Positions 21,662 through 30,442 of a DNA stretch of 64,000 nt are shown here, one piece after another. Position numbers and translations under genes: made by a program. The notes beneath the pieces are model-generated. The model ran no database searches, had not been told where the DNA came from, and was given only the letters and a program-made list of their open reading frames with translations. The DNA is taken from contig CAMCPM010000004.1 in assembly GCA_945876755.1 (NCBI GenBank), positions 95,798 through 159,797 on the forward strand. The letters are read 5' to 3'. The stretch's first letter is position 1. Every line of letters starts with the position of its first letter. This DNA comes from an uncultured Clostridia bacterium. Its GTDB lineage: Bacteria; Bacillota; Clostridia; Oscillospirales; Ruminococcaceae.

Positions 21662-22588
21662 TTATACAGTTACTTTTTCAAGATATTTCTTTACCTCGCC
21701 TATGTAGTTATCGGCAATATCGCTGAGACGGTTGTATTTTTTAGAAATATAGCCTATTTCCATAATGACATTGCGGTTCTTTTCATCTTCCGAGAAAGGT
21801 ACGGCAATATAATCCGAACCGTTCAGTTCCTCGCATATAATTCCCGAACACAGAGTATAACCGTTAAGACCGACCATAAGATTAAGCTGTGTGGCGCGGT
21901 CGTTGCTGGTAATTATTCTGGGGTAATCATTTTCGCTGAGTATCTCCTCCGCAAGAAAAACCGAGCTTCCGCTGCCCTGCTCAAAGGAAAGACGGGGATA
22001 ATCTCTAAGCTGTTCAAGTGATATGGATCTTTCATTGGCGAGAGGATGTCCTTTCCAAAGATAAACATAAGCACGGCAGTTTATCAGCGGATAGAATTCA
22101 AGCTCGTTTTCTTTCAAAAGCTTGTCAATAATTTTTCTGTTGTAATCGCATTTGTAAAGTATCCCTATCTCACTTTTCATGCTGCCAACATCGGAAATTA
22201 CCTCCAGGGTCTTTGTTTCTCTTATTGCAAATTCAAAGTTGAGCGTATCGTATTTTTTCACCGTTTCTACGAACGCCTTTACGGCAAATGAGTAGTGCTG
22301 AGTGGAAACGCCGAATTTCCGTTTAAGATTTCCCGAAGTGCTGTATTTGTCCGTCAGAAGTTCATACTGCTGATAAACCTGCCTTGCACGGGTAAGAAAA
22401 TCAACTCCCTCGTTTGTAGGTATGACTCCTTTGCTTGTACGCAGAAAAATTGTTATGCCGATCTCCTTTTCAAGCTCCTTTATTGCACTTGTAAGCGACG
22501 GCTGTGAAACGAAAAGCATCTCTGCCGACTTGTTCATAGAACCTGTATCTGCAATTGTAACGGCATATTTTATTTGCTGTAGCGTCAT
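21662..22588 (-). CDS. LysR family transcriptional regulator
   Basis: 308 aa; MTLQQIKYAVTIADTGSMNKSAEMLFVSQPSLTSAIKELEKEIG; divergent from SGNH-metNIQ. Confidence 0.93.
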   Translation of the reverse strand: MTLQQIKYAVTIADTGSMNKSAEMLFVSQPSLTSAIKELEKEIGITIFLRTSKGVIPTNEGVDFLTRARQVYQQYELLTDKYSTSGNLKRKFGVSTQHYSFAVKAFVETVKKYDTLNFEFAIRETKTLEVISDVGSMKSEIGILYKCDYNRKIIDKLLKENELEFYPLINCRAYVYLWKGHPLANERSISLEQLRDYPRLSFEQGSGSSVFLAEEILSENDYPRIITSNDRATQLNLMVGLNGYTLCSGIICEELNGSDYIAVPFSEDEKNRNVIMEIGYISKKYNRLSDIADNYIGEVKKYLEKVTV

Positions 22589-22645
22589 ATCAGTTTCCCC
22601 CTTTTTACAATATTATAGACTTTTTCCACCTTGGTGTCAATAAGT

Positions 22646-22666
22646 GTTATAGATTTAATCTATAAC
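22646..22666. promoter_or_regulatory. Candidate LysR operator upstream of SGNH-metNIQ
   Basis: Perfect palindrome gttatagatt-t-aatctataac in the divergent intergenic region. Confidence 0.65.
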
Positions 22667-22759
22667 TATATATAGAAAATATGGATTTCACTTATATGAA
22701 AATATGTGATATACTACAAACATAGAAACAAGAACAAATAAAAAACAAGGAGGGAGAAC

Positions 22760-23386
22760 ATGAAAAATCTGTTATGCTTCGGTGATTCAAACACATACGG
22801 TTATGATCCGGAAAACAAATCACGATATGATTTTGATGAACGCTGGACCGGTATCCTGAGCCGTGAGCTTTTGGCTCTCGGAATACACGTTGACGAGGAA
22901 GGCTTATGCGGCAGGACTACCGATTTTGAGGATACATATCGTTCAGGCAGAAAAGGCAGCGACGTTCTTCCTCTTCTGCTGGAAAGTCACACTCCCGAGG
23001 TTGTGATAATAATGCTCGGTACCAATGACTGCAAAAGCTGCTATAACAATACGCCGCTGACAATTGCGGACGGAGTTAAAAAGCTTGTGGGTCAGGTAAG
23101 AGAATACAGCAGCCGTATAAAGATACTGCTGATATCGCCGATACATCTTGCCGATGGCGTAGGTGAGGAAGACTATGACAACGAGTTTGACGAAAGCTCG
23201 GTAAGGCTTTCAAGGGAGCTGAAATCAGCATATTATGCAGTAGCACAAAAAACAGGCTGTGAATTTCTTGCCGCTTCGGATTATGCTTTGCCCTCTGCCG
23301 CAGACCGCGAGCATCTCGATAAAAAAGGTCACGAATTGCTTGCAAGAGCAATATACAACAAACTGACAAAGGCGGTGTGCGTATGA
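22760..23386 (+). CDS. SGNH/GDSL-type hydrolase
   Basis: 208 aa; LCFGDSNTYGYDP, EVVIIMLGTNDCK. Confidence 0.9.
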   Translation: MKNLLCFGDSNTYGYDPENKSRYDFDERWTGILSRELLALGIHVDEEGLCGRTTDFEDTYRSGRKGSDVLPLLLESHTPEVVIIMLGTNDCKSCYNNTPLTIADGVKKLVGQVREYSSRIKILLISPIHLADGVGEEDYDNEFDESSVRLSRELKSAYYAVAQKTGCEFLAASDYALPSAADREHLDKKGHELLARAIYNKLTKAVCV

Positions 23387-24375
23387 TAAAAATAGAAAAT
23401 CTCAGCAAAACCTTCCGCACCGCTTCGGGCGATTTCACAGCGCTTTCCGATGTAAATCTTACAATAAACGATGGCGAGATATTTGGAATAATCGGTCTGT
23501 CGGGAGCAGGAAAAAGTACGCTGGTGAGGTGTATAAATTATCTTGAAATTCCCACAAGCGGCAGCGTAACGATCGACGGAGACGAACTTGGGAAGCTTTC
23601 AAAAAAAGCGCTGCTGAAAAAGCGTCAGAATATCGGAATGATATTTCAAAGCTTTAATCTTCTGGAACAGAGAAATGTACTGAAAAACGTGTGCTTTCCT
23701 TTGGAAATCGCAAGGGTGCCGAAAAGTACGGCAATTAAAAGGGCAAGAGAACTTCTGGAGCTGGTAGGGCTTTCGGATAAGGAAAAATCCTATCCGTCAC
23801 AGCTTTCAGGCGGACAGAAACAGCGTGTTGCAATAGCAAGAGCGCTTGCTGCTGAAACAAAATATCTCCTTTGCGATGAAGCTACAAGCGCCCTTGACCC
23901 TGACACGACCGGTTCGATCCTTGAACTTATGAAGAAAATCAACCGCGAACTGGGAGTTACGATAATCGTTATAACCCACGAAATGAGAGTAATTGAAAGC
24001 ATATGCGACAGGGCTGCGGTTCTCGACGGCGGAACTGTTGCAGAGGTACGGACGGTCAAAGAGCTGTTTGCTTCGCCGAAATCGGACATTGCCAGAAAGC
24101 TTATCCTGCCGTCGGTAAATACCGCAGACGAGGTAAAGGACGGCAAGCGTATCCGGATAGTATTCGATGGCGAAAGCTCATTTAAGCCTGTTATTGCAAA
24201 TCTAATTCTCACCTGCCGCACTCCGCTGAACATACTCAAAGCCGAAACGGAGGACATAGGCGGAACGGCTCACGGACAGATCATAATTCAGCTTCCCGAT
24301 GATCCGGAGGCGGCTGAACGGGTGATAAATTATCTTGATGAAAACAAGATACAATACAGCGAAACATCAACCTGA
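23383..24375 (+). CDS. metN: Methionine ABC transporter ATP-binding protein
   Basis: Walker A GLSGAGKST, LSGGQKQRVAIARALA, C-terminal NIL domain; ATGA overlap with the upstream SGNH gene. Confidence 0.93.
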   Translation: MIKIENLSKTFRTASGDFTALSDVNLTINDGEIFGIIGLSGAGKSTLVRCINYLEIPTSGSVTIDGDELGKLSKKALLKKRQNIGMIFQSFNLLEQRNVLKNVCFPLEIARVPKSTAIKRARELLELVGLSDKEKSYPSQLSGGQKQRVAIARALAAETKYLLCDEATSALDPDTTGSILELMKKINRELGVTIIVITHEMRVIESICDRAAVLDGGTVAEVRTVKELFASPKSDIARKLILPSVNTADEVKDGKRIRIVFDGESSFKPVIANLILTCRTPLNILKAETEDIGGTAHGQIIIQLPDDPEAAERVINYLDENKIQYSETST

Positions 24376-24404
24376 AATAAAACAACGGAAAGGAGTGGTC
24401 AGAA

Positions 24405-25079
24405 ATGTCCGAGCTTCTCGTAAAACTCTGGGAAACAGGTACTATACAAAAGGGAATATGGGAAACGGTCTATATGACCTTTATCTCCGCATTTTTCTCT
24501 TATTTAATAGGACTTCCGCTGGGAATACTGCTCAGCGTTACCGCCAAGGACGGCATACGCCCTATCCCGTGGCTATACCGAATAATCAGCATTGCCGTTA
24601 ATATTTTCAGAAGCATACCGTTTGTAATACTCATGGTAGCAATGCTTCCCGTGGCAAAGCTTATTACAGGCACAAGCCTTGGCAACAAAGCAATGATAGT
24701 AACTCTGGTTATTGCAGCTGCGCCTTATGTGGCAAGAATGGCGGAGTCCTCCTTCAAGGAAGTTGGCGGCGGAGTTATTGAAGCGGCAAAATCAATGGGC
24801 GCTTCGGACTTGCGTATAATATGCCGTGTGCTTGTCCCCGAAGCAAAACCGTCGCTTATTGTCGGCAGCGTTATATCGCTGGTAACAATTCTCGGCTACT
24901 CTGCAATGGCAGGAACTATCGGCGGCGGAGGTCTTGGCATGATAGCCGTAAGCTACGGATATCAAAGATTCAACGATGATATTATCTGGGTGTGCGTTCT
25001 GCTTACCATAGTGATCGTTCAGATAATTCAGGAAACAGGAATGCTTATCGCGCGAAAAACAGACAAGCGCGTAAGATAA
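24405..25079 (+). CDS. metI: Methionine ABC transporter permease
   Basis: 224 aa; MetI-type permease, EAAKSMGASDLRIICRVLVPEAKPSLIVG. Confidence 0.93.
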   Translation: MSELLVKLWETGTIQKGIWETVYMTFISAFFSYLIGLPLGILLSVTAKDGIRPIPWLYRIISIAVNIFRSIPFVILMVAMLPVAKLITGTSLGNKAMIVTLVIAAAPYVARMAESSFKEVGGGVIEAAKSMGASDLRIICRVLVPEAKPSLIVGSVISLVTILGYSAMAGTIGGGGLGMIAVSYGYQRFNDDIIWVCVLLTIVIVQIIQETGMLIARKTDKRVR

Positions 25080-25094
25080 AGGAGATAAAGAAAT

Positions 25095-25160
25095 ATGAAA
25101 AATCTTTTTGAAAAGCTCGTCAGAGCAAACTACCGCTTCGGGCGAATGCGGCGATGTTGA
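25095..25160 (+). CDS. Unannotated 21-aa mini-ORF MKNLFEKLVRANYRFGRMRRC (candidate leader peptide)
   Basis: ATG 25095 with SD aaggag; paralogous to the mini-ORF at 29039; 12 of 13 core residues identical, almost all nucleotide differences at third codon positions. Confidence 0.75.
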   Translation: MKNLFEKLVRANYRFGRMRRC

Positions 25161-25209
25161 CGACGTACATTACAAAAATTTATTTGAAATATGAAAGGAA
25201 TTATTAATT

Positions 25210-26139
25210 ATGAAAAAGCTTAAAAGAACATTCGCATTTTTATTCACACTCGCACTTGCAGCAGCAGTAACAGGCTGCTCGTCAGGCAGCGGAGAAACAT
25301 CTCAGGCTCAGACTTCGGCAGAAAGCAAAACAGAAGCCGCTGATACAGAAAGCAAGTCTGCGGAATCTGCAGCAGATACTGAGCAGGTGAGCGCCGAGCT
25401 TGAAAAGCTTGTTGTGGGAGCGACTTCCACGCCTCACGGAGAAATTCTCGAACAGATAAAAGATGACCTTGCAGCACAGGGCTACGACCTTGAAATAGTT
25501 ATTTTTGACGATTATGTACTTCCCAACACTTCGCTTCAGGAAGGCTCTTTGGACGCAAACTATTTCCAGCATACACCTTATCTGAACAGCTTCAACGAAT
25601 CAAACGGAACGGATATTGTTTCCGCCGCTTCTATCCATTATGAGCCTTTCGGACTTTACGGCAACGGTGTAAGCTCACTGGCAGATGTAACAGAAGGAGC
25701 AACGATAATCATTCCTGCCGATGACAGCAACGAAACAAGAGCGCTGCTTCTGCTGGAGCAGGAGGGACTTATCACTCTTCCCGAGGGCGCAAATGCCGTT
25801 GACGGCGTAACAACTCTCGACATTGTTGACAGCAAGGAATATAATATCATAACCGTTCAGGCAGATACGGTTGCAGCGCAGTTCAACAACAGCGACAGCG
25901 GCTCTATTGCAGTAATCAACGGAAACTATGCTCTTGCAGCAGGGCTTAATATTTCAAATGCACTTGCAGTTGAGGACGCATCCGGAAGTGCTGCTCAGAC
26001 CTATGCAAACATTATAGCTGTAAGAAACGGCGACGAAAACAGCGCAAAGACAACAGCTCTTGTAAACGCACTGAAAACCGACAAAGTAAAGAAATACATA
26101 GAGGAAACATATAACGGTGCAGTAGTTGCAATATTCTGA
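25210..26139 (+). CDS. metQ: MetQ/NlpA family ABC transporter substrate-binding lipoprotein
   Basis: 309 aa; lipobox TGCSS; VVGATSTPHGEILEQIKDDLAAQGYDLEIVIFDDYVLPNTSLQEGSLDANYFQHTPYL. Confidence 0.95.
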   Translation: MKKLKRTFAFLFTLALAAAVTGCSSGSGETSQAQTSAESKTEAADTESKSAESAADTEQVSAELEKLVVGATSTPHGEILEQIKDDLAAQGYDLEIVIFDDYVLPNTSLQEGSLDANYFQHTPYLNSFNESNGTDIVSAASIHYEPFGLYGNGVSSLADVTEGATIIIPADDSNETRALLLLEQEGLITLPEGANAVDGVTTLDIVDSKEYNIITVQADTVAAQFNNSDSGSIAVINGNYALAAGLNISNALAVEDASGSAAQTYANIIAVRNGDENSAKTTALVNALKTDKVKKYIEETYNGAVVAIF

Positions 26140-26167
26140 TACCCGCACGGTTTCTCCTTAAAAAATA

Positions 26168-26203
26168 CTGACCCTGCCGTATATCAGTGCAGGGTCAGCG
26201 TTT
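26168..26203 (+). terminator. Intrinsic terminator downstream of metQ
   Basis: ctgaccctgc-N11-gcagggtcag then cgtttt. Confidence 0.8.
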
Positions 26204-26227
26204 TATCATTACGGAAGGATACTTGCT

Positions 26228-27151
26228 ATGAAAAAAAGATTATCTTTTGTGATTTTGTTTGCGGTAATGCTGTTTTCGTCCTGCACCGCAGATAATACCG
26301 AAAAGGAAACGCTTTATACATTTACTGATTCTCTTAACAGAACGGTAGAGGTAAAAAGCTTTGACAAAACAGCTGTTGCTTCGGGAAGTCTGGCTGAAAT
26401 ATGGCAGCTTGCAGGAGGAGAACTTTACGGCGTGACAAGCAACGCTTTAGAAGGACATTCCCTTGATTTGTCCGATGATGTGAATATTTACGGGGACGTA
26501 AAAAATCCGTCTGTGGAAAATATGATATCCGGCAGCGTTGACTTTGTTATTCTGTCGGGTTCTATTGCAAATCAGGTCAAGCTTGCGGATACATTTGATT
26601 CTTCCGGAATGACAGCAGCGTACTTTGATGTTGAGAATTTTGAGGACTATCTTTCAGCGCTGAAGATCTGTACGGATATAACAGACCGCAGCGATCTTTA
26701 TGCGCAGTACGGTGAAGCTGTCCGTGAAAGAGTTGATGCGGCAATAAAGCGTTCTCAGGGTCGCAATGCCCCTAAGATCCTGCTGCTGAGAGCCTATTCT
26801 ACGGGAATAAAAGCCAAGGGCAGCGATAATATGACGGGTCAGATGCTTTCCGATTTAGGCTGCACAAATATTGCGGACAGCGAATCGTCATTGCTTGAAG
26901 AACTGAGTCTTGAAGCCATTGTACGAGCCGACCCTGATTTTGTTTTTATAACCACAATGGGCGACGATGAAGAAGCTGCTGCTGCGCAGTATGAGGAAAT
27001 ACTCGGGTCTAATCAGGCATGGCAGGAGATAACAGCCGTAAAAAACGGAAAAGTATATTTTCTGCCGAAGAATATGTTCCATTACAAGCCTAACGACCGT
27101 TGGGGCGAGGCTTATGAATATCTTGAGGAAATACTTTATGGAGAAAAGTAG
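26228..27151 (+). CDS. ABC transporter substrate-binding lipoprotein (BtuF/FepB-type)
   Basis: 307 aa; lipobox SSCTA; periplasmic-binding fold, directly upstream of a FecCD permease. Confidence 0.88.
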   Translation: MKKRLSFVILFAVMLFSSCTADNTEKETLYTFTDSLNRTVEVKSFDKTAVASGSLAEIWQLAGGELYGVTSNALEGHSLDLSDDVNIYGDVKNPSVENMISGSVDFVILSGSIANQVKLADTFDSSGMTAAYFDVENFEDYLSALKICTDITDRSDLYAQYGEAVRERVDAAIKRSQGRNAPKILLLRAYSTGIKAKGSDNMTGQMLSDLGCTNIADSESSLLEELSLEAIVRADPDFVFITTMGDDEEAAAAQYEEILGSNQAWQEITAVKNGKVYFLPKNMFHYKPNDRWGEAYEYLEEILYGEK

Positions 27152-28139
27152 ACCGCTGATCGTTAAAGTGCTTGTTTGTTCCGGAATATTGCTCGTCTCT
27201 GTACTTTTGGGAATATGTGCAGGCTCGGCGTGGATATCGCCGCAAAAGCTTCTGGCAGACGTCCTTGCTGACGGACTTTCTCCCGATGAACGTATCGTGC
27301 TATATATCAGGCTTCCGAGAGTGCTGGCGGCAATTCTTGCAGGCTCGGCGCTTGCGGTATCGGGAGCGATTATTCAGTCTGTTCTTGGTAATCCCCTTGC
27401 TGCGCCAAATATAATCGGCGTAAATTCGGGAGCAGGTCTTTTTACCGTACTCTGCACAGCTTTTTTTCCGTCGGCAGTAAGGCTCATACCTGCCGCAGCT
27501 TTTTGGGGAGCGCTTGCGGCAGTGCTGTCAGTTTACGGCATTGCACGAAAGACAGGAGCGTCCCGAATGACTATTGTCCTTACGGGAGTAGGCATATCAA
27601 GCCTGCTCAATGCCGCTATCGACACGATAACTACTCTTTATCCCGACGTTCTTGCCGGTATTTCTTCGTTCAAGACCGGAGGTGTTTCGGGAGTGAATAT
27701 AAGCTCACTTTTCCCTGCATGGATATTTATAATCGCAGGCATAACGGCAGCATTTATGCTCAGCCACGACCTTGATGTTCTTGCGCTTGGAGAAAATACA
27801 GCGGGAAGTCTTGGAATGAACGTTGGAGCGATACGTTTCGCTTGCCTTGCTGCTGCTGCGGTTCTTGCAGGGGCGGCAGTAAGCTTTTCGGGACTGATAG
27901 GATTTGTAGGACTTGTAGTTCCTCATATTTCACGTAAGATCGCAGGCAGCAGCGAAAATACTGCCGTTTTGCCTTTATGTGCCATTATCGGAGGAGCCTT
28001 TCTGACAATATGCGATATCCTGGCGAGAACGCTTTTTTCGCCCTACGAAATGCCTTTGGGTATAGTTGTATCATATATCGGAGTACCTTTCTTTCTGTGG
28101 CTTCTGATACGCAAAAAGGAGGCAAGACACAATGCTTGA
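27138..28139 (+). CDS. FecCD family ABC transporter permease
   Basis: RLPRVLAAILAGSALAVSGAIIQSVLGNPLAAPNIIGVNSGAG; FVGLVVPHISRKIAG. Confidence 0.95.
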   Translation: MEKSRPLIVKVLVCSGILLVSVLLGICAGSAWISPQKLLADVLADGLSPDERIVLYIRLPRVLAAILAGSALAVSGAIIQSVLGNPLAAPNIIGVNSGAGLFTVLCTAFFPSAVRLIPAAAFWGALAAVLSVYGIARKTGASRMTIVLTGVGISSLLNAAIDTITTLYPDVLAGISSFKTGGVSGVNISSLFPAWIFIIAGITAAFMLSHDLDVLALGENTAGSLGMNVGAIRFACLAAAAVLAGAAVSFSGLIGFVGLVVPHISRKIAGSSENTAVLPLCAIIGGAFLTICDILARTLFSPYEMPLGIVVSYIGVPFFLWLLIRKKEARHNA

Positions 28140-28890
28140 ACTTAAAAATGTCAGCGGCGGTTACGGAAAGCGTACGGTAATTTCAGATTTAAGTGCAATA
28201 TTTCCGAAAGGAGAGCTGACTTCTGTTATCGGTCCGAACGGTTGCGGAAAAAGCACCCTGCTGATGCTCTGCGCAGGACTTATTTCTTGTACTTCGGGAG
28301 CTGTTCTTGTTGGCGGAAAGGATATTCTCGCCATACCTCGGAATGATGCTGCAAAGCAGATTTCATATCTGGAACAGATGAAAAATCCCGGAAGCATATC
28401 GGTCAGAACGCTGGTATCCCACGGAAGATTTCCGTATCTCGGTTATCCGAGAAGGTATACAGATTTGGATAGGGCAAAAGTTGAAGAAGCTATGTCAATG
28501 GCAGGCGTTGCGGATATTTCAGACAGAATGATGAACGAGCTTTCGGGCGGTCAGCAACAGAGAGTGCGCATAGCTATGGTCCTTGCACAGGATACGGATG
28601 TTATTCTTCTTGACGAGCCGCTGACATATCTCGATGTGAGATATAAGCTTGAAGTGATGGAGCTTATCGCAAAGCTTCGTTCTCTTGGGAAAACTGTTGT
28701 TGCTGTAATGCACGATCTTGAACTTGCCTTTGCATATTCCGATAAAATTGCCGTTATGGAAAACGGCAGACTTACCGCATTTGATTCTCCCGAAAATATT
28801 GCTTTGGGAGATACGCTAAAATCTGCTTTTGGAGTCAATGCGGAATACTGTGAATATGCAGGAAGATATTTTTTTAAACGTGCAGAATAA
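28132..28890 (+). CDS. ABC transporter ATP-binding protein (FecE/BtuD-type)
   Basis: 252 aa; GPNGCGKSTLL, LSGGQQQRVRIAMVLAQDTDVILLDEPLTYLD. Confidence 0.95.
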   Translation: MLELKNVSGGYGKRTVISDLSAIFPKGELTSVIGPNGCGKSTLLMLCAGLISCTSGAVLVGGKDILAIPRNDAAKQISYLEQMKNPGSISVRTLVSHGRFPYLGYPRRYTDLDRAKVEEAMSMAGVADISDRMMNELSGGQQQRVRIAMVLAQDTDVILLDEPLTYLDVRYKLEVMELIAKLRSLGKTVVAVMHDLELAFAYSDKIAVMENGRLTAFDSPENIALGDTLKSAFGVNAEYCEYAGRYFFKRAE

Positions 28891-28966
28891 TTTTGTGTAT
28901 AATATGAAATATTATTTCCTAATTATATTTATTATGTATAATTTTGCTGAAATCTTAATAAACCTA

Positions 28967-29036
28967 TTGACATGGTAGGAATATCGTGTTGCAATAATAC
29001 CAACCTACCGAGTGGGTAAATAGTTTGGAGTTGGTA
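28967..29036 (+). promoter_or_regulatory. Promoter/operator region of the sulfur-assimilation operon
   Basis: TTGACA at 28967; overlapping inverted repeats GGTAGG(28974)/CCTACC(29004) and TACCAAC(28998)/GTTGGTA(29030). Confidence 0.5.
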
Positions 29037-29038
29037 AA

Positions 29039-29095
29039 ATGATAAAATTTGAAAAACTGGTGAGAGCCAACTTCCGTTTCGGACGATGTTGTTAA
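29039..29095 (+). CDS. Unannotated 18-aa mini-ORF MIKFEKLVRANFRFGRCC (candidate cysteine leader peptide)
   Basis: ATG 29039 with upstream ggag; ends Cys-Cys-stop; core matches the mini-ORF at 25095 with mainly synonymous differences. Confidence 0.8.
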   Translation: MIKFEKLVRANFRFGRCC

Positions 29096-29144
29096 TCTCT
29101 TCTCATGAAAAATCAAAATTAATATTATGAAAGAGGTTATTGAT

Positions 29145-29567
29145 ATGAAAAAGAATTTTAAATCGTACATATATAAAACTGTTCTGGCAGCGTCTGTTCT
29201 TGCTATCGGCATTTCCGGTCTGACAGGCTGCGCTTCAAATGAGCAAAAAGACAGTGCCGAAGCGGTGACCCTCACGAATGTTTCCTATTACCCTAAAGGA
29301 ATGGGCGGCGCAATAATTACCGTACGGGCAGGCAGCAAGGAGAAGGCTTTTAGGCTGATAAACAACCTTAAATATGCTTCTATAGCCACCAATATAGGCG
29401 ATATAAGGACTCTTGTCATTCACCCTGCCAGCACGATATATACCCACAGCACCGAGCAGCAGAAGGCAAGTGCAGGCGTTTACGATGACACAATAAGAAT
29501 AAGCGTAGGCATTGAAGATATTGACGATTTGATCGGGGATTTCAAACAGGCAATCGAAAAAATTTAA
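29145..29567 (+). pseudogene. Chimeric ORF: sulfate-binding protein (Sbp) N-terminus fused in frame to C-terminus of O-acetylhomoserine aminocarboxypropyltransferase (MetY)
   Basis: MKKNFKSYIYKTVLAASVLAIGISGLTGCASNEQKDSAEAVTLTNVSY (signal/lipobox + Sbp NVSYDP-type start) | YPKGMGGAIITVRAGSKEKAFRLINNLKYASIATNIGDIRTLVIHPASTIYTHSTEQQKASAGVYDDTIRISVGIEDIDDLIGDFKQAIEKI (MetY C-terminus). Confidence 0.75.
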
Positions 29568-29581
29568 TGGAGGACAATAAT

Positions 29582-30442
29582 ATGGCTGTTGATTACGCTA
29601 CACTGAAAAAAGGCGGTTTTATGCGCCAGAAGCAGAAAAATAATTTTTCTCTCAGGCTTCGCGTTGTGGGAGGAAATCTCACGGCAGTCCAGCTTGCAAA
29701 GATTGCTGAGGTCGCAGAAAAGTTCGGTGACGGTCACGTTCATCTTACGTCCAGACAGAGCGTGGAGATCCCCTTTATCAAGCTTGACGACATCGACGAG
29801 GTAAAGGCTGCTCTGGCTGAGGGCGGCGTTGAGCCGGGCGTGTGCGGTCCGAGGGTAAGAACCGTTACCGCCTGTCAGGGCGAGGCAATATGTCCCAGCG
29901 GATGTATTGATACATACGCTCTTGCAAAGGAGCTGGACGAAAGATATTTCGCAAGGGAGCTTCCACACAAGTTCAAGTTCGGTATTACGGGTTGTCAGAA
30001 CAACTGCCTTAAAGCCGAGGAAAACGACCTTGGCATCAAAGGCGGCATAAAGGTAAAATGGCGTGAGAGCGACTGCATTAACTGCGGAGTATGCGAAAAG
30101 GCGTGCCGAACAAATGCTATTGAAATAAAGGACGGAAAAATAATCGTTGACGAGAGCAAATGCAACTTCTGCGGAAGATGCTACAAGGCTTGTCCTACCG
30201 AGGCGTGGGATACTGTTCACGGCTATATAGTTTCCTTCGGCGGACTTTTCGGCAACAGTATAAGCAAGGGAGAAGCGCTTATTCCTTTTATCGAGGATAA
30301 GGAAAAGCTTATGGCAGTATGCGACGCGGCAATTGAATTTTTTGCCGAGAACGCAAATCCCGGCGAGCGCTTCAAGTTCACTCTTGACCGCGTAGGCAAG
30401 GACAAATTTACGAAAAAAATTCTGGAGGTATACAATGGCTGA
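29582..30442 (+). CDS. 4Fe-4S sulfite/nitrite reductase-family protein (Sir/AsrC-like) with additional ferredoxin domain
   Basis: HLTSRQSVEIPFI, CQGEAICPSGCIDT...GITGCQNNCLKAEENDLGI siroheme/4Fe-4S motifs, plus two CxxCxxxC ferredoxin motifs. Confidence 0.88.
   Translation: MAVDYATLKKGGFMRQKQKNNFSLRLRVVGGNLTAVQLAKIAEVAEKFGDGHVHLTSRQSVEIPFIKLDDIDEVKAALAEGGVEPGVCGPRVRTVTACQGEAICPSGCIDTYALAKELDERYFARELPHKFKFGITGCQNNCLKAEENDLGIKGGIKVKWRESDCINCGVCEKACRTNAIEIKDGKIIVDESKCNFCGRCYKACPTEAWDTVHGYIVSFGGLFGNSISKGEALIPFIEDKEKLMAVCDAAIEFFAENANPGERFKFTLDRVGKDKFTKKILEVYNG

Noticed and set aside
25158-25205. Classical transcription attenuator after the metQ-proximal leader peptide
   Set aside because: No GC-rich stem plus T tract between the mini-ORF stop and metQ, so any control would have to be translational, Rho-dependent or otherwise.
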